64,000 nt of DNA from Halopiger goleimassiliensis (GTDB lineage Archaea; Halobacteriota; Halobacteria; Halobacteriales; Natrialbaceae): the NCBI RefSeq assembly GCF_000455345.1, contig NZ_HG315690.1, positions 755,716 to 819,715 of the forward strand, given 5' to 3'. A program made the translations under genes and the position numbers. The notes below the pieces were generated by a model. That model did no database searches. It saw only the letters and a program-made list of their open reading frames with translations, and was not told where the DNA came from. How positions within the stretch are numbered: position 1 is the stretch's first letter; the number at the start of each line of letters is the position of its first letter. Positions 53,212 through 63,280 of the stretch are shown piece after piece.

Positions 53212-54453
53212 TCACTCGCGTTCCGAGTACGTCACGGTCTCGCCCCCATCGTTCGTGGAGTCGCCACCGTCCGCGTCGCCGTCAGCCCCCTCGATCCCGT
53301 CGGAGATTCGAACGTGACCGCCCGCGCGATCGGAGAGTTCCCGCTGCGGGAACGGGATGGCGATCCCCTCCCGATCGAAGGCCGTCTTGAGTTCGTGGAC
53401 GACCGCCCGGATCGTCGTCCACTTCTTGTGCGCGTTGGGACCGCGAATCCAGAAGCGACACTCGAGGGTGATCGCCGAGTCGTCGAAGGCCGTCGGGATC
53501 ACCTGGGGTTTCGGCGCAGTCGCGACGTCCTCCACGGCTTCCATCGCCTCGATAGCGGTTTCCTCCGCCCCCTCGAGGTCGGTCTCGTAGTCGACTCCCA
53601 CCTCGAGACGGAGCCGCAGCCGGTCGCGTTTGCTCCGGTTGACGACCGTCTCGCTCGAGACGTTGTCGTTCGGGAGGATCACCGTCTCGCCGTCGAAGCT
53701 CCGCAGGCGCGTGTTGATGATCGTGATGTCCGTGACCATCCCCTCGTGGTCGCCGATGACGACCCAGTCGCCGATCTCGAACGGTCGGGAGAACATCAAG
53801 ACGAAGCCGGCGATCAGCGAACCCAGCGTCTGCCGGGCGGCCATACCGAAGACGATTCCGAGGAAGCCGGCCCCGACCAGCAGCCCCCCGAGGTCGACCC
53901 GCCACAGCGAGAGCGTCGCCAGCCCGACCGCCACGAAGATGGTCACCTGGAGCACGCGGAAGACGACCCCCTCCTGGTGGGCCGTCACGTAGTTCGCGTC
54001 GGCGAGCCACTCGTCGAGTTGCCGCTCGAGGTAGCGCGTGCCGACGATCGCACCCGCCAGCAGCCCGACGGTCAAGAGGATCTTCGCGAGGTACGGGAAC
54101 GCCGCCCGCAGCACGGAGAGCACGACCACCGCGTGCGAGGCGTACCCCCAGACGACCAGCAACGTCAGGCCGGTGACCAGGAGGACGACCGACTGTAGCG
54201 TTCGGACGACGGCACGCATCGGAAACGGGACGTTGAGAAGGTCGTCGACGGTCTCGAGGGCTGATTCGGCCTCGCTCTCGCGGAGCCGTCGGCCGGCGTA
54301 CGTGACGAGTACGCGGACGACGCGTGGCGCGACGACGAACCCCAGCACGATCGCTGCGAGGACGATAGCGACGCTGGCCGCCAGCCGCGCTTCCGTCGTG
54401 GTGATCGTCTCGAGGATCGTCCGAATCGACTCGAGGCGTTCGATCGTCGCCAC
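53212..54453 (-). CDS. Mechanosensitive ion channel (MscS family)
   Basis: The 413-residue protein has several N-terminal helices (about residues 18-45 and 85-130 and onward), then the MscS core: GLLVGAGFLGIVFGMAARQT, LGSLIAGFVLMFSRPFEIGD and the beta-domain WVVIGDHEGMVTDITIINTR. The cytoplasmic alpha/beta domain follows to about 370, with an acidic tail. It is larger than the dacZ-linked channel. It would relieve hypo-osmotic pressure. Confidence 0.9.
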   Translation of the reverse strand: MATIERLESIRTILETITTTEARLAASVAIVLAAIVLGFVVAPRVVRVLVTYAGRRLRESEAESALETVDDLLNVPFPMRAVVRTLQSVVLLVTGLTLLVVWGYASHAVVVLSVLRAAFPYLAKILLTVGLLAGAIVGTRYLERQLDEWLADANYVTAHQEGVVFRVLQVTIFVAVGLATLSLWRVDLGGLLVGAGFLGIVFGMAARQTLGSLIAGFVLMFSRPFEIGDWVVIGDHEGMVTDITIINTRLRSFDGETVILPNDNVSSETVVNRSKRDRLRLRLEVGVDYETDLEGAEETAIEAMEAVEDVATAPKPQVIPTAFDDSAITLECRFWIRGPNAHKKWTTIRAVVHELKTAFDREGIAIPFPQRELSDRAGGHVRISDGIEGADGDADGGDSTNDGGETVTYSERE

Positions 54454-54617
54454 TGTCTGTCCCCAGTCGGTGGATCAGCGCCAAGAAACTGCTGGCCAAC
54501 CGGCGGTTCGGCTCCCGGAACCGAGCGAATCGCCGCTGGCTCCGCGAAGCGAGTGGCACCGTTCGAACGGCGAGACGGACTCGAAAATTGAAGCGGCTCG
54601 ACGTAGTCGTCGGTCGT

Positions 54618-55802
54618 ATGTCAGTTCACGACAGCGATTCGATCGTCGTCCTGGAAGGTACCCGAACGCCACACGGGACCCTCCTCGGGTCGCTCGCCGA
54701 CGTCGACGCGGTGTCGCTGGCCGAGACGGCGATCGACGGCCTGCTCGAGCGAACGCCGCTCGAGGGAACGGCGATCGACTGGGTGAGCCTCGGTAACGCC
54801 ATCCAGGCGGGTATCGGACAGGTCCCCGGTCGTCAGGCCGTCGTCGAGTCCGACCTGCCCAACGAGACGCCGGCGACGACCGTCAACGAGGCGTCGGGGT
54901 CGGGCCTCCGTGCGATCACCCTCGCAGCGGACCGCATCGCCGCCGGCCGGGCCGATCTCACGATCGGCGGCGGCTTCGAGTCGATGACGAACGCGCCCTG
55001 GATCCTCCCCGATTACCGCACCGGGCGACGACACGGCGACGTCACGATCAAAGACTCGATGATCCTCGACTCGCTGTGGGACCGAAACCTCGACGTCCAC
55101 ATGGGCGAGATCACCGAGCGACTGGTCGACCGCGAGGACATCTCCCGCGAGGCACAGGACGAGTACGCCCTCGAGAGCCACCGTCGGGCGGCCGAAGCCA
55201 TCGAATCCGGGGCGTTCGACGAGGAGATCGTCCCCGTCGACACCGGCGGGGAGACCGTCGAGCGCGACGAAGGTCCACGACCTGATTCGACGCTCGAGGA
55301 CCTCGCCGAACTACCGCCCTCGTTCCGCGATGACGGCACCATCACGCCGGGCAACGCCTCGAAGCTCAGCGACGGTGCCGGCGTCGTCCTCCTGGCCAGC
55401 GAATCGGTCGCCGCCGACCGCGACTGCGAGCCGATGGCGCGACTGGTCGACTACGACCTCGCCTATCGCGATCCGGACGAGTTCAACGAAGCCGTCGGCG
55501 ACGTCGTCGAGGCGTTGCTGGCCGACAACGGCCTCGCGGTCGAGGACGTCGACGCCTACTGGATCAACGAGGCCTTCGCGGCCCAGTCGGTCTACGTCAT
55601 GGAGCGACTCGGCATCCCGCGCGACCGGCTGAACCCCCAGGGTGGGGCGGTCGCGTTCGGCCACCCCATCGGTGGCTCCGGGGGAATGCTCGCCGCAAGT
55701 CTCGCGTACCAGTTACGGGACGATCCGGACGTCGACCGCGGCCTCGTCGGCATGAGCGTCGGCGGCGGCGGCGCGATCATGGCGCTGCTCGAGTCGGTCT
55801 GA
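54618..55802 (+). CDS. Thiolase family protein with Ser in place of the catalytic Cys
   Basis: The 394-residue protein has the thiolase fold and length. The nucleophile motif NxxCGSGLxA reads [11 protein letters not shown] (Cys to Ser), and the second cysteine motif reads [10 protein letters not shown] (Ser). [12 protein letters not shown] and [15 protein letters not shown] keep the other catalytic residues, including the GHP histidine. Haloarchaeal BktB-type ketothiolases with a Ser-His-His triad are known (Haloferax mediterranei, from memory), so activity is plausible. It may act in acyl-CoA or polyhydroxyalkanoate metabolism. The start at 54618 is 10 codons after an upstream in-frame ATG. 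Confidence 0.85.
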   Translation: MSVHDSDSIVVLEGTRTPHGTLLGSLADVDAVSLAETAIDGLLERTPLEGTAIDWVSLGNAIQAGIGQVPGRQAVVESDLPNETPATTVNEASGSGLRAITLAADRIAAGRADLTIGGGFESMTNAPWILPDYRTGRRHGDVTIKDSMILDSLWDRNLDVHMGEITERLVDREDISREAQDEYALESHRRAAEAIESGAFDEEIVPVDTGGETVERDEGPRPDSTLEDLAELPPSFRDDGTITPGNASKLSDGAGVVLLASESVAADRDCEPMARLVDYDLAYRDPDEFNEAVGDVVEALLADNGLAVEDVDAYWINEAFAAQSVYVMERLGIPRDRLNPQGGAVAFGHPIGGSGGMLAASLAYQLRDDPDVDRGLVGMSVGGGGAIMALLESV

Positions 55803-55828
55803 GAGCGACGGTCGCCGTCAGCACCCGA

Positions 55829-56221
55829 TCAGTCCGCCGTCGGTTCCGTCGCGAGGTCGAAACACTTCTCGGCGAAGCCGACGATCGACACCGGTAACTC
55901 CACCTCCGTCGAGACGACCAGTCCGCTGGATTCGGTAACGGGCACGAAGATCAACAGCGCTTCCTCGAACCGGCGGACGGAGTACCGGAACTCGCCCACG
56001 TCGTACAGTTGTTCGAAGAAGTTGACGTTGAGCAGGTTCGACATGCGTTCGACGCTCATCCGCTCGAACTGCGACTCGGTGTAGAGGCCGGCGACGTCCT
56101 CGCGGATGTACAGCGACTCGTACTCCGTACTGTCGAAGTAATCGATCGCGCGCAGGTCGTCGCCGAGTTCCTCGCGGGCGTACGCGACGACGTCGGCGAA
56201 CTGCGATTCGATGTCGGTCAT
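55829..56221 (-). CDS. Conserved hypothetical protein (130 aa)
   Basis: A soluble acidic alpha/beta protein starting MTDIESQFADVVAYAREELG. The middle part FERMSVERMSNLLNVNFFEQ is helical and the end VELPVSIVGFAEKCFD is hydrophobic. I do not recognise a family; proteins of this shape are common in haloarchaea. The ATG at 56221 matches where coding-like sequence begins. It converges on the thiolase gene. Confidence 0.7.
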   Translation of the reverse strand: MTDIESQFADVVAYAREELGDDLRAIDYFDSTEYESLYIREDVAGLYTESQFERMSVERMSNLLNVNFFEQLYDVGEFRYSVRRFEEALLIFVPVTESSGLVVSTEVELPVSIVGFAEKCFDLATEPTAD

Positions 56222-56311
56222 ACGGTGATCTGTGCGGGGAACGACCATTACGTTGGTGCCTCCGACTACGGAAGCAAAAGAACGGAACCCCACGGAGCAC
56301 CCACTGTGCGG

Positions 56312-56692
56312 TTAATCCTCCCCGGAGATGCCGACCTGGGCGTTCGCGTTCACCTGGCTGATAGACTGGGTAACGTCGTCGGCGGCGTCGAGGTCGCCGT
56401 CGTCGACGACCGCGTTGACGCCGACGTTCACCTGACCAACCGACTGGTTCTGAGTCACGTCACCCGCGTCGGTCGAGACGCCGGCCTGTGCGTTCAGGTT
56501 CGCCTGTTCGATCGTCTGGTCGATCGAAGCGTCCTCGAGGTCCGCATCAGTCGCGACTACGTTCGCGCCGGCGTTTCCCTGCAGGACATCCTGTTCTTGC
56601 TCGACGTCGGCCGCCGCCGTGCCCGCAACGCCGGCCATCAGTACCGTGCCGATCAGCGCTACCGAAACCAGGATTGCTGTTGCTCGCTCCAT
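56312..56692 (-). CDS. Secreted protein of Gln/Asn-rich tandem repeats
   Basis: The 126-residue protein has a Sec-like signal (ATAILVSVALIGTVLMAGVAG, cut near AAAD). The mature part is two copies of a two-part module. Parts one and three align as EQxQxVxQxNxGxNxVV followed by DxDLxDA; parts two and four as QxIxQxNxNAQxGIS. Spaced Q and N in such a frame resemble curlin repeats, so a beta-solenoid or amyloid-like surface structure is possible. This is inference. No homolog of an export partner is nearby. Confidence 0.7.
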   Translation of the reverse strand: MERATAILVSVALIGTVLMAGVAGTAAADVEQEQDVLQGNAGANVVATDADLEDASIDQTIEQANLNAQAGVSTDAGDVTQNQSVGQVNVGVNAVVDDGDLDAADDVTQSISQVNANAQVGISGED

Positions 56693-57407
56693 AGTTTTGT
56701 GCTCCGGGCACGTACGCGAACCACGGCGTCGCCACTGGCTTCGACCCCCGGTGGGACGCCCCGTTGCCGGGACGCTGACGCCGTCTTCCGTGTCCGTGCC
56801 CGCTCGAGTGTGATACCGGACCGCGTATTAAACAGGAGCCACAGTTACACGGTGACATCCGAAATTTGTCACGGGAACGGCGCTCCGAGCGGCTGGGACG
56901 GAGGGCTACGTCGCGTTACGATCCGTGTGCCAAACGTTACCTCCAGACAGTGCGCCCGGGCTATCGTGACCGAACAGGTCAATCGGATTTGATATACAAT
57001 GGATCCCTCAACGTTCGGATTCCCGATCCTTCGGGACGAACACCGATCACCGACTCGAGGAGTAACCGACGGTATCGCGCCGGAAACGGGGGTTACTCCA
57101 GGCCCGCGTCGATCGATGTCCGGAGGCGTCTCTCGAGCGGGTCCAACAGGGAAAACATACGGTCGAGCGTTACCGATCGTGGGTACTCGAGGCTGTCACG
57201 TGGGTCGACTGTCAGAGGCAGGTGACCCGCCGATCGTTCGGACAGTTCCGATTTCGATACCGTCCCAACTCCCGGTTATCGACGACGGGACGGCCCCCAC
57301 GGTCACAGCGAGACGAACTGTCGCCGACGGCCGAACGTCGGCGGACCTATCTCTCACGCGGTAGTTCGGTTCGCAGTTCACGGGCGAGTGTGCGGTCCAG
57401 TCCGGCG
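56693..57407. other. 715-bp gene-free interval
   Basis: No convincing protein gene is seen. Features are a TATA-like TTTAATAC region near 56825-56835 on the minus strand, which may serve the repeat-protein gene, a TATA-like TTTGATATACA near 56988-56998 on the plus strand and a small hairpin TCCCGA/TCGGGA at 57021-57036. Long frames here lack haloarchaeal codon bias. Confidence 0.5.
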
Positions 57408-59081
57408 TCACTCCGCGCGAGTGATGTGGAACGGCAGCCCTTCGACGCCGTCGCGCTGGAAGGAGTCGATCGCGTCGTTGACCTCGTGGTACTCGAGGAT
57501 GTTCTCCTGGATCATCCGCTCGATGATGTCCGCGCGGAACTGCAGGTCGTCGTAGATGTCGCGCGTGTCGGCGTATCCGAGCAAGGTTGCGATCTGTTCC
57601 TCGAGCACGTAGGAGTTGTTCATCCCCTGGAAGATGATCTCGTCCTCGACGGGGTCCCAGTAGAAGACCTGGCGGGTGACGACGCCCTCCATCTCCTCGG
57701 AGTAGCCCTCGATCTCCTGGACCGAGGTGACGCGACGGAGGACGTCGTCGCCCTGCTTGACGCGGTTCTGGAACAGCGCCACGTCGGCGTTGTCCATGAA
57801 CGTCTCGGGGACGTTGATCGGGTCCCCGGTGAAGCGCTGGATCATCGAGACGATGTCGCTCGCGTGGAAGGTCAGCATGACCGGGTGGCCGGTCTGGGCC
57901 GCCTGGAACGCCATGCGACCCTCCTCACCACGAACCTCACCCACGACGATGTACTCGGGACGGGAACGCAGCGCGGCCTCGACCAGGTTGAACATGTCGA
58001 CGTCCGCGCTGTCCTCGTTGCGGCTCTCGCGGGTGAGCAGTTGCTGCCACGTGTCGTGGGGCGGCAGCACCTCGGCGGTGTCCTCCGCGGTGTAGATCTT
58101 CGAGTCCCGCGGGATGAACGACATGATGGAGTTCAGCGTCGTCGTCTTCCCCGACGCCGTCTCCCCGACGACGAACACCGTCCGTTCGTTCTCGAGGCAG
58201 AGCCAGAGGTACGCCGCCAGTTCCGGCGAGAGCGTCCCCCAGTTGGTAATCTGGGTGACCGACAGCGGCACCTCGTCGCCCTGACGGATCGTCAGCGAGG
58301 GCCCCTTCACGCTCACGTCGTCGCTGTAGATGACGTTCAGACGGGAGCCGTCCGGCAGCGTCGAGTCGACGATCGGTTCGGCGTCGGTCATCGGGTTGCC
58401 GATCCGTTCGCCCATGTTCGAGAGCCAGTTGTCGAACTCCTCGGGCGTCCCGAAGTCGACCGTCGTCTCGACCATCCCGTAGGTGCCGTGGTCCACGTAA
58501 CACTCGTTGGGGCCGATGACGTGAATGTCCTCGTTCGCGGGGTCGCGCATGACCGGCTCGAGCGGTCCGAGACCGACGATGTCGCGGTTGAGCCGATAGC
58601 GGATGTTCTCGTAGGTCTCCTGGGGGACCTCCTGGATGCCGGGATGGAGCTTCGTCTTGAGCTGCTCCATGAGGCCTTCGAACTCCTCGCCTTTGATGTG
58701 TGTCGACTCGCTCAACAACTCCTCGATCCGGTCGCCGTACTCCGCGTCCCCCTCCGGGGCCTTCTTGGTCGCGCTGCGTCGGAGCAGGGAGTCTTTCACC
58801 GCCTCGAAGACGTCCTGCTCCTCGTCCGAAAGGGTCGGCTCGACGGCGAAGTACTGCATCTTCGTCCCGACGTCGCCGTAGATGTGGCTGAAAATCGGCC
58901 CCCCGACGGGGTAGATGACGTTCGGGTGATCGGACTCGTACTCCGCAGAGGGCTCGTCGATCAGGATCGGGAACTCGCCGGTAATCTGTCTGAACTTCTT
59001 CAGGTGTTCCCGAAGATGGGGACGACGGGCTGCCAGTTCTTTCAGCTCCTCCGACGGCTTCGGCGTTCCCATTTCGGTCAT
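57408..59081 (-). CDS. arlI: Archaellum motor ATPase ArlI (FlaI)
   Basis: The 557-residue type II/IV secretion ATPase drives archaellum assembly and rotation. Walker A is VGETASGKTTTLN near residue 306; the Asp box and Walker B lie in TAEDTAEVLPPHD and VVGEVRGEEGRMAF; TGHPVMLTFHAS is the His box. The N-terminal ~170 residues form the ArlI-specific domain. It follows arlH by 15 bases. No arlJ follows, unlike the usual order. Confidence 0.93.
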   Translation of the reverse strand: MTEMGTPKPSEELKELAARRPHLREHLKKFRQITGEFPILIDEPSAEYESDHPNVIYPVGGPIFSHIYGDVGTKMQYFAVEPTLSDEEQDVFEAVKDSLLRRSATKKAPEGDAEYGDRIEELLSESTHIKGEEFEGLMEQLKTKLHPGIQEVPQETYENIRYRLNRDIVGLGPLEPVMRDPANEDIHVIGPNECYVDHGTYGMVETTVDFGTPEEFDNWLSNMGERIGNPMTDAEPIVDSTLPDGSRLNVIYSDDVSVKGPSLTIRQGDEVPLSVTQITNWGTLSPELAAYLWLCLENERTVFVVGETASGKTTTLNSIMSFIPRDSKIYTAEDTAEVLPPHDTWQQLLTRESRNEDSADVDMFNLVEAALRSRPEYIVVGEVRGEEGRMAFQAAQTGHPVMLTFHASDIVSMIQRFTGDPINVPETFMDNADVALFQNRVKQGDDVLRRVTSVQEIEGYSEEMEGVVTRQVFYWDPVEDEIIFQGMNNSYVLEEQIATLLGYADTRDIYDDLQFRADIIERMIQENILEYHEVNDAIDSFQRDGVEGLPFHITRAE

Positions 59082-59096
59082 CGCTCGACCACCGTC

Positions 59097-59855
59097 CTAG
59101 GCGACGCTACGGTTCTCGATGACGATTCCGACGCCGGATCGAACGGAGTAGCCGATCCGGTCGCCGACCTGTTCCCCCATCCCGGCGAAACGCTTGATGA
59201 ACAGCTGTCGCCGAACGTCGTTGCCGACCTCGATCATCTCGAGTTCCATGTAGACGTCGGCGATCGACCGGAACGGACCGATCGCCTCCTCGCCGACCGT
59301 CGACGGGTCGACGGTCAGGATGATGACCTTCCCCTGGGAGATGATGTCCCGGAAGAAGGAGATGATCTCGAGGGCGGCCTGTCGCTCCTCGTTCTGGCGC
59401 ACGAGCGCCTCGAACTTCGGATCGTTACGCAAGATCGCGTCGAACGTGTCGATGATGATGATGTCGGCCGACCAGAGCGTCTCTTCCTCCATCAGATCCG
59501 TCAGCAGATCCTGTCTGTTGTCCTCTTGCTCGCCCGAGGAGAACACGCCCCCGCTGTCGAGGTCGCCGTGGAGGAACAACAGGTTCTCGAACAGCAGGTG
59601 TTCCTCGACGTTGTAGTTCAGCGAGTCCATCTGGTCGAGAAAACCACGGACCTCGAGTTCCGTCGAGAGGAACGTGACGGACTTGCCGGTCTCGCAGAGT
59701 CCGTAGGTGAACCGCTGGGAGAGGGCACTCTTCCCGGCCCCGTAGTCACCTTCCATCAGGACGATGCTGCCGGTCGGAATGCCGCCACCGAGTTCCTTGT
59801 TGAGTCGGTCTCTGTCGTCTAACCCGATCGAGAAGATGTTTTTGAGCGAGCTCAT
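59097..59855 (-). CDS. arlH: Archaellum regulatory ATPase ArlH (FlaH)
   Basis: The 252-residue RecA-like protein docks on ArlI and ArlX-type rings and switches the motor between assembly and rotation. Walker A is [16 protein letters not shown] near residue 34; the Walker B aspartate is in [13 protein letters not shown] near 130. The C-terminus ([20 protein letters not shown]) is typical. It lies four bases after the arlCE stop. Confidence 0.93.
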   Translation of the reverse strand: MSSLKNIFSIGLDDRDRLNKELGGGIPTGSIVLMEGDYGAGKSALSQRFTYGLCETGKSVTFLSTELEVRGFLDQMDSLNYNVEEHLLFENLLFLHGDLDSGGVFSSGEQEDNRQDLLTDLMEEETLWSADIIIIDTFDAILRNDPKFEALVRQNEERQAALEIISFFRDIISQGKVIILTVDPSTVGEEAIGPFRSIADVYMELEMIEVGNDVRRQLFIKRFAGMGEQVGDRIGYSVRSGVGIVIENRSVA

Positions 59856-59859
59856 GTGA

Positions 59860-62046
59860 TCACCTCCCCGAATCGTCGTCGGGTGCGAGCACCGAGCGAA
59901 TCAGATCGATCTGCCAGGGCTCGAGGTCGGAGTCGTCCTCGGGCACTACGACCGGTTTGACGTGACTCTCCTCGTCCGTACCGGAGGAGTTCGTCTCCTC
60001 GAGCAGCGACGTCACGTACTCCGCGCGGTCGCGGCGGTCGTAGCCGCCCCGGGTGTCGCGCAGTTCCACACCCGACGCCGAGAGGACGACGTCCGAATCG
60101 ACCCAGATCATCCGACCACCCTCCGTCTCGAGTTCGGCCTCCGGGGCGGGCGGCGCGTCCTGGACCTGCGTCTCCGCCGAGACAGCGACGTCGTCGCCCG
60201 AATCGTCGATCACGATCCTGTGGGCGTCGCCGTCCCCGGCTTCGGTCCCCTCGTCCGACGGTCCGGCGTCGGACTGGTGTTCGTCGCCGACGTCGTCAGC
60301 CTCGACCGTGGAGGTCGGGGCGTCGTCCCCGGCCGTCGCGGTCGTCTCCGCGCCGGTGGGTTCGGTGTAGCGTAACTCCTCGCCCGCGTCGGCAGTCCCC
60401 AGTTCGGGGTCGGTGCCGACGTCGATGGTCTCGGGCGACTCCTCGCCCGCGGTCGACCCGACGTCACCAGCCACGTCGTCCGCTTCCTCCATCTCGTCCG
60501 ATTCGAGCGTCCCGTCGATGGTCAGTTCCTCTTGCTCGAGCCACTCCTCGTACTCCGGCGACTCCTTCTCGGGCGTCGCGATCCGGCTGATCCACCAGAG
60601 GCTCCGTTTGTGGTCGACGCCGAGCGCGGATCGCGGCTCGGGGTCCTCGACGTCGGGACCGCCGTGGAAGCCCTGGAGGATGGCCTGCAGATACTCCTCG
60701 ACCGGGTCGCTGATCCAGTGGATCGAGCCGTAGAACCGGATCGTCTCCGCAGTACCGTCGAGTCCGGCTCGATCGACCAGGTACTCGAGCCAGTCCATGA
60801 CGACGAACTCCGTGTCGTACTCCGACGGCACCGCCTCGAGGTACGGACGCCCGCCGTCGTCCCACGGAATGAGCGCCGCTTCGTCGGCTGCGTCCGTCGT
60901 CTCGTCCGCCTCGAGCGGCTCGGACTCGAAGCCTTCATCCGCCTCGAGGGAGTCTGCGCCCTCGTCGAGTCCAGTCGCGTCGTCCTCGAGGCCGAGGTCG
61001 TCGTCCGCCTCGAGGGACGCGTCGTCGTCGAACTCGTCCAGTTCGTCGCCGTCGTCGTCGAACTCGTCGTCCGCCTCGGCGAACGGCTCCTCGTCGGACG
61101 CGAACTCGTCGTCGGCTTCGGCGAACGCCTCTTCCTCGGGTTCGTCCCCGGAACCGGCCTCGCCGTGCTCTTCGTCCCAGTCGGCGTCGCCCGACTCGTA
61201 CTCGGATTTCAGTTCGTCGAACGAGAGGTCTTCGTCGGCGGCGTCGCCGCCCCCGTCCTCTGCGTCGTCGAACTCGTCGTCCTCGAAGCTCTCGTCAGCG
61301 AACTCGTCGTCCGCCTCGCCTAAGTCGTCGAGGTCGTCCTCTTCGTCGTCGATGATGCTCTCGTCGAGGAACTCCTCGGCGTCGGCGTTCGCGATGTCCT
61401 CGTCGACGTCTTCCTCCTCGTCTTCGGTATCGGCGTCGAAGAGGCTCTGTCCGCCGAAGTTGCCGCTACCTTCGGCCTGCCCGGCACCCGGCCCGAACGT
61501 GTCGTTCAGCGAGTCGTCCTCGACGAAGGGGTTGACCCCCTGTGTCACCATCTCGTAGACCTCGAGGAGCTTCCGGATGTTCTCCTCGATGTCCTCGAGC
61601 GATTCGGAGATCTTCTCGTTCTCGCTCTGGACGGTGTTGACGGTCGAGGAGAGCGATCCGACCTCGTTTTCCATCTCCTCGACGCGGGCTTCGACCTCGC
61701 TCGAGACGGCGCTACCGCCACCGCCGCCGCCGTCCATCGCGTCCATGGACATGTCGCCGCCGTCGCTCATCTGCGCGCCGTCGCCGCCGAGCAGATCGTC
61801 GTCGCCACCGTCGTCGCCGAGGAAGTCGTCACCGCCGTCGTCCTCGAGGAAGTCGTCGCCGCCCCCGGAGTCCCCGAAGACGTCGTCCTCGCTCTCGGTG
61901 CTGCCACCGGACGATGCACCTGGAAGCAACTCCTCTTCGCTCATGCTTCCGGCAAGTTCGCCATCGAGCGATTCACTGCTTCCGCCCGCGGAATCGCCGT
62001 CCTCGTCCTCACGTCCGAGTATGTCGCCGATTATGGATAGTAGCAT
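59860..62046 (-). CDS. arlCE: Archaellum protein ArlCE (FlaC/FlaE-like) with long acidic linkers
   Basis: A 728-residue protein. An acidic Gly/Asp-rich N-terminus leads to a FlaC-like coiled coil (about 115-170: [20 protein letters not shown] and on). A very acidic disordered linker runs to about 395, then the FlaE/FlaD domain (about 395-490: [30 protein letters not shown]). A second acidic linker and a conserved C-terminal ~85 residues follow. It forms the cytoplasmic collar that links chemotaxis signals to the motor. Confidence 0.85.
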   Translation of the reverse strand: MLLSIIGDILGREDEDGDSAGGSSESLDGELAGSMSEEELLPGASSGGSTESEDDVFGDSGGGDDFLEDDGGDDFLGDDGGDDDLLGGDGAQMSDGGDMSMDAMDGGGGGGSAVSSEVEARVEEMENEVGSLSSTVNTVQSENEKISESLEDIEENIRKLLEVYEMVTQGVNPFVEDDSLNDTFGPGAGQAEGSGNFGGQSLFDADTEDEEEDVDEDIANADAEEFLDESIIDDEEDDLDDLGEADDEFADESFEDDEFDDAEDGGGDAADEDLSFDELKSEYESGDADWDEEHGEAGSGDEPEEEAFAEADDEFASDEEPFAEADDEFDDDGDELDEFDDDASLEADDDLGLEDDATGLDEGADSLEADEGFESEPLEADETTDAADEAALIPWDDGGRPYLEAVPSEYDTEFVVMDWLEYLVDRAGLDGTAETIRFYGSIHWISDPVEEYLQAILQGFHGGPDVEDPEPRSALGVDHKRSLWWISRIATPEKESPEYEEWLEQEELTIDGTLESDEMEEADDVAGDVGSTAGEESPETIDVGTDPELGTADAGEELRYTEPTGAETTATAGDDAPTSTVEADDVGDEHQSDAGPSDEGTEAGDGDAHRIVIDDSGDDVAVSAETQVQDAPPAPEAELETEGGRMIWVDSDVVLSASGVELRDTRGGYDRRDRAEYVTSLLEETNSSGTDEESHVKPVVVPEDDSDLEPWQIDLIRSVLAPDDDSGR

Positions 62047-62312
62047 GGTGACCTCGTCACGATTGGCCGCGTTCGCACTCGATCGTAGCCCGCCGACACC
62101 GGACGTCGTCGGATCGTCGATCGATGGGGGTGGACCGTCCGGGTGGACTACGAGTAGTCATCTGTGCTGACTATGAGAATCTACGTATTAAGAAATTGTG
62201 GCCGGATATTCGGCGGCACACGTCGGTCATCTCAACGATTCTGCACGCGCCCGTGGAAACAGGCAACAGTTTCTTCTCGCCTCGCGTGTAACTCCCGCGT
62301 ATCGGACAGTCC

Positions 62313-62978
62313 ATGACGAACAGTAACGAGGGAAACGATCCCAAAGATCACGCCGACGTTCCGCCCGTCCTGCCGAACGAACAGCCCACGGCGTCGGACG
62401 CGGGCGGTGTACTTTCACCCGACGAACTCGACTTCACCGAAAGCCCTCACGTCGCGGAGGTGTCCGACGGCAGGTACGTCGTCTCCGCGGACAAAAGTCC
62501 ACCCTCCGTCCCCAAGCGCAAGGAGGAGCCGACGACGACCCAGAACGCGGGCGGTTCTCCGGCACGACCGACCCGGAGCCAGGAGTCGGCTCCCGAACCG
62601 GACCCCGAGCCAGCCGAGACCAGTCCCGCTCCCCAGAAGGGAGCGATGCGGAGCCCGGAAGCCGCACGGTCGTTGCTGGCCAGCGAACTCGAGCGGACCG
62701 AGGCCCGGTACGCGATGGACATCGTCTCCCGGCTGGACGGCTCGACGGTTCGCCACCGGACTACCTCGGACGACGTCGTGGGAACCTTCGACAGTCTCGT
62801 GCTCTGGTACGCACAGCACGTCGCGAAAAACACCGGCACGCAGCGAACGGCGTCGCTGCTGCTCGAGAAGTCCGAGTTCTCGCCGGTAGTCTCCCCCGAA
62901 GCCGTCCGCCGCGCCGCGAAAGAAAACGGCCTCTCCCGGTCGAGTACGATCGGGGACCTGCTCGACGCGCTCGAGTAA
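62313..62978 (+). CDS. Conserved protein of the archaellum neighbourhood (221 aa)
   Basis: A soluble acidic protein. The first ~110 residues are Pro/Ser/Thr-rich and disordered with PNEQPTASDAGGVLSPDELD and then SPHVAEVSDGRYVV. The C-terminal ~110 residues are helical (RSPEAARSLLASELERTEAR, TGTQRTASLLLEKSEFSPVV). Homologues of this layout (DUF7500-like, from memory) sit near archaellum genes. It is transcribed against the arl genes around it, splitting arlJ from arlCE. Confidence 0.65.
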   Translation: MTNSNEGNDPKDHADVPPVLPNEQPTASDAGGVLSPDELDFTESPHVAEVSDGRYVVSADKSPPSVPKRKEEPTTTQNAGGSPARPTRSQESAPEPDPEPAETSPAPQKGAMRSPEAARSLLASELERTEARYAMDIVSRLDGSTVRHRTTSDDVVGTFDSLVLWYAQHVAKNTGTQRTASLLLEKSEFSPVVSPEAVRRAAKENGLSRSSTIGDLLDALE

Positions 62979-62990
62979 CTCCGGCGGCGA

Positions 62991-63125
62991 TCAGTGGCCG
63001 TTCAGGAACATCACGGCGGCCATAAACAGCGTCAGCATGATCGTGTACCCGAACAGCAATACGCCGCTGTGGACCGATTCGATGGCGCGGGTCGTCGGGT
63101 CGAATCGAGGCGTGTCGGGTAGCAT
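62991..63125 (-). CDS. 44-residue single-helix membrane microprotein
   Basis: The frame runs from ATG 63125 to TGA 62991-62993. A polar start (MLPDTPRFDPTTRAIESVH) is followed by one strong membrane helix (GVLLFGYTIMLTLFMAAVMF) and LNGH at the end. Codon use is normal for the window. It lies 155 bases downstream of arlJ on the same strand and 12 bases from the convergent gene. Function is unknown; an archaellum-linked membrane role is suggested only by position. Confidence 0.6.
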   Translation of the reverse strand: MLPDTPRFDPTTRAIESVHSGVLLFGYTIMLTLFMAAVMFLNGH

Positions 63126-63280
63126 CGTCGTCTCGACGTTTCGATGGTGCGATAATCGTTCTTTTGGCCCTCGCAGTCCTCACCCGGAGCGACGGGGATA
63201 GCGGGAGTCCTCGCTCTCGAGTCGTTCACCTGGCGTGGTACGACGCGCAGTAGCGAGCGTCCGGAACGGCCGACCGTCGT

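Noticed and set aside
56999..57364. 121-codon plus-strand frame in the 715-bp gap
   Set aside because: Codon use and amino-acid composition are not haloarchaeal, and the TATA-like element abuts the ATG too closely for a leaderless start.
57222..59822. Long plus-strand frame opposite arlI/arlH
   Set aside because: Antisense shadow of well-identified archaellum ATPases.
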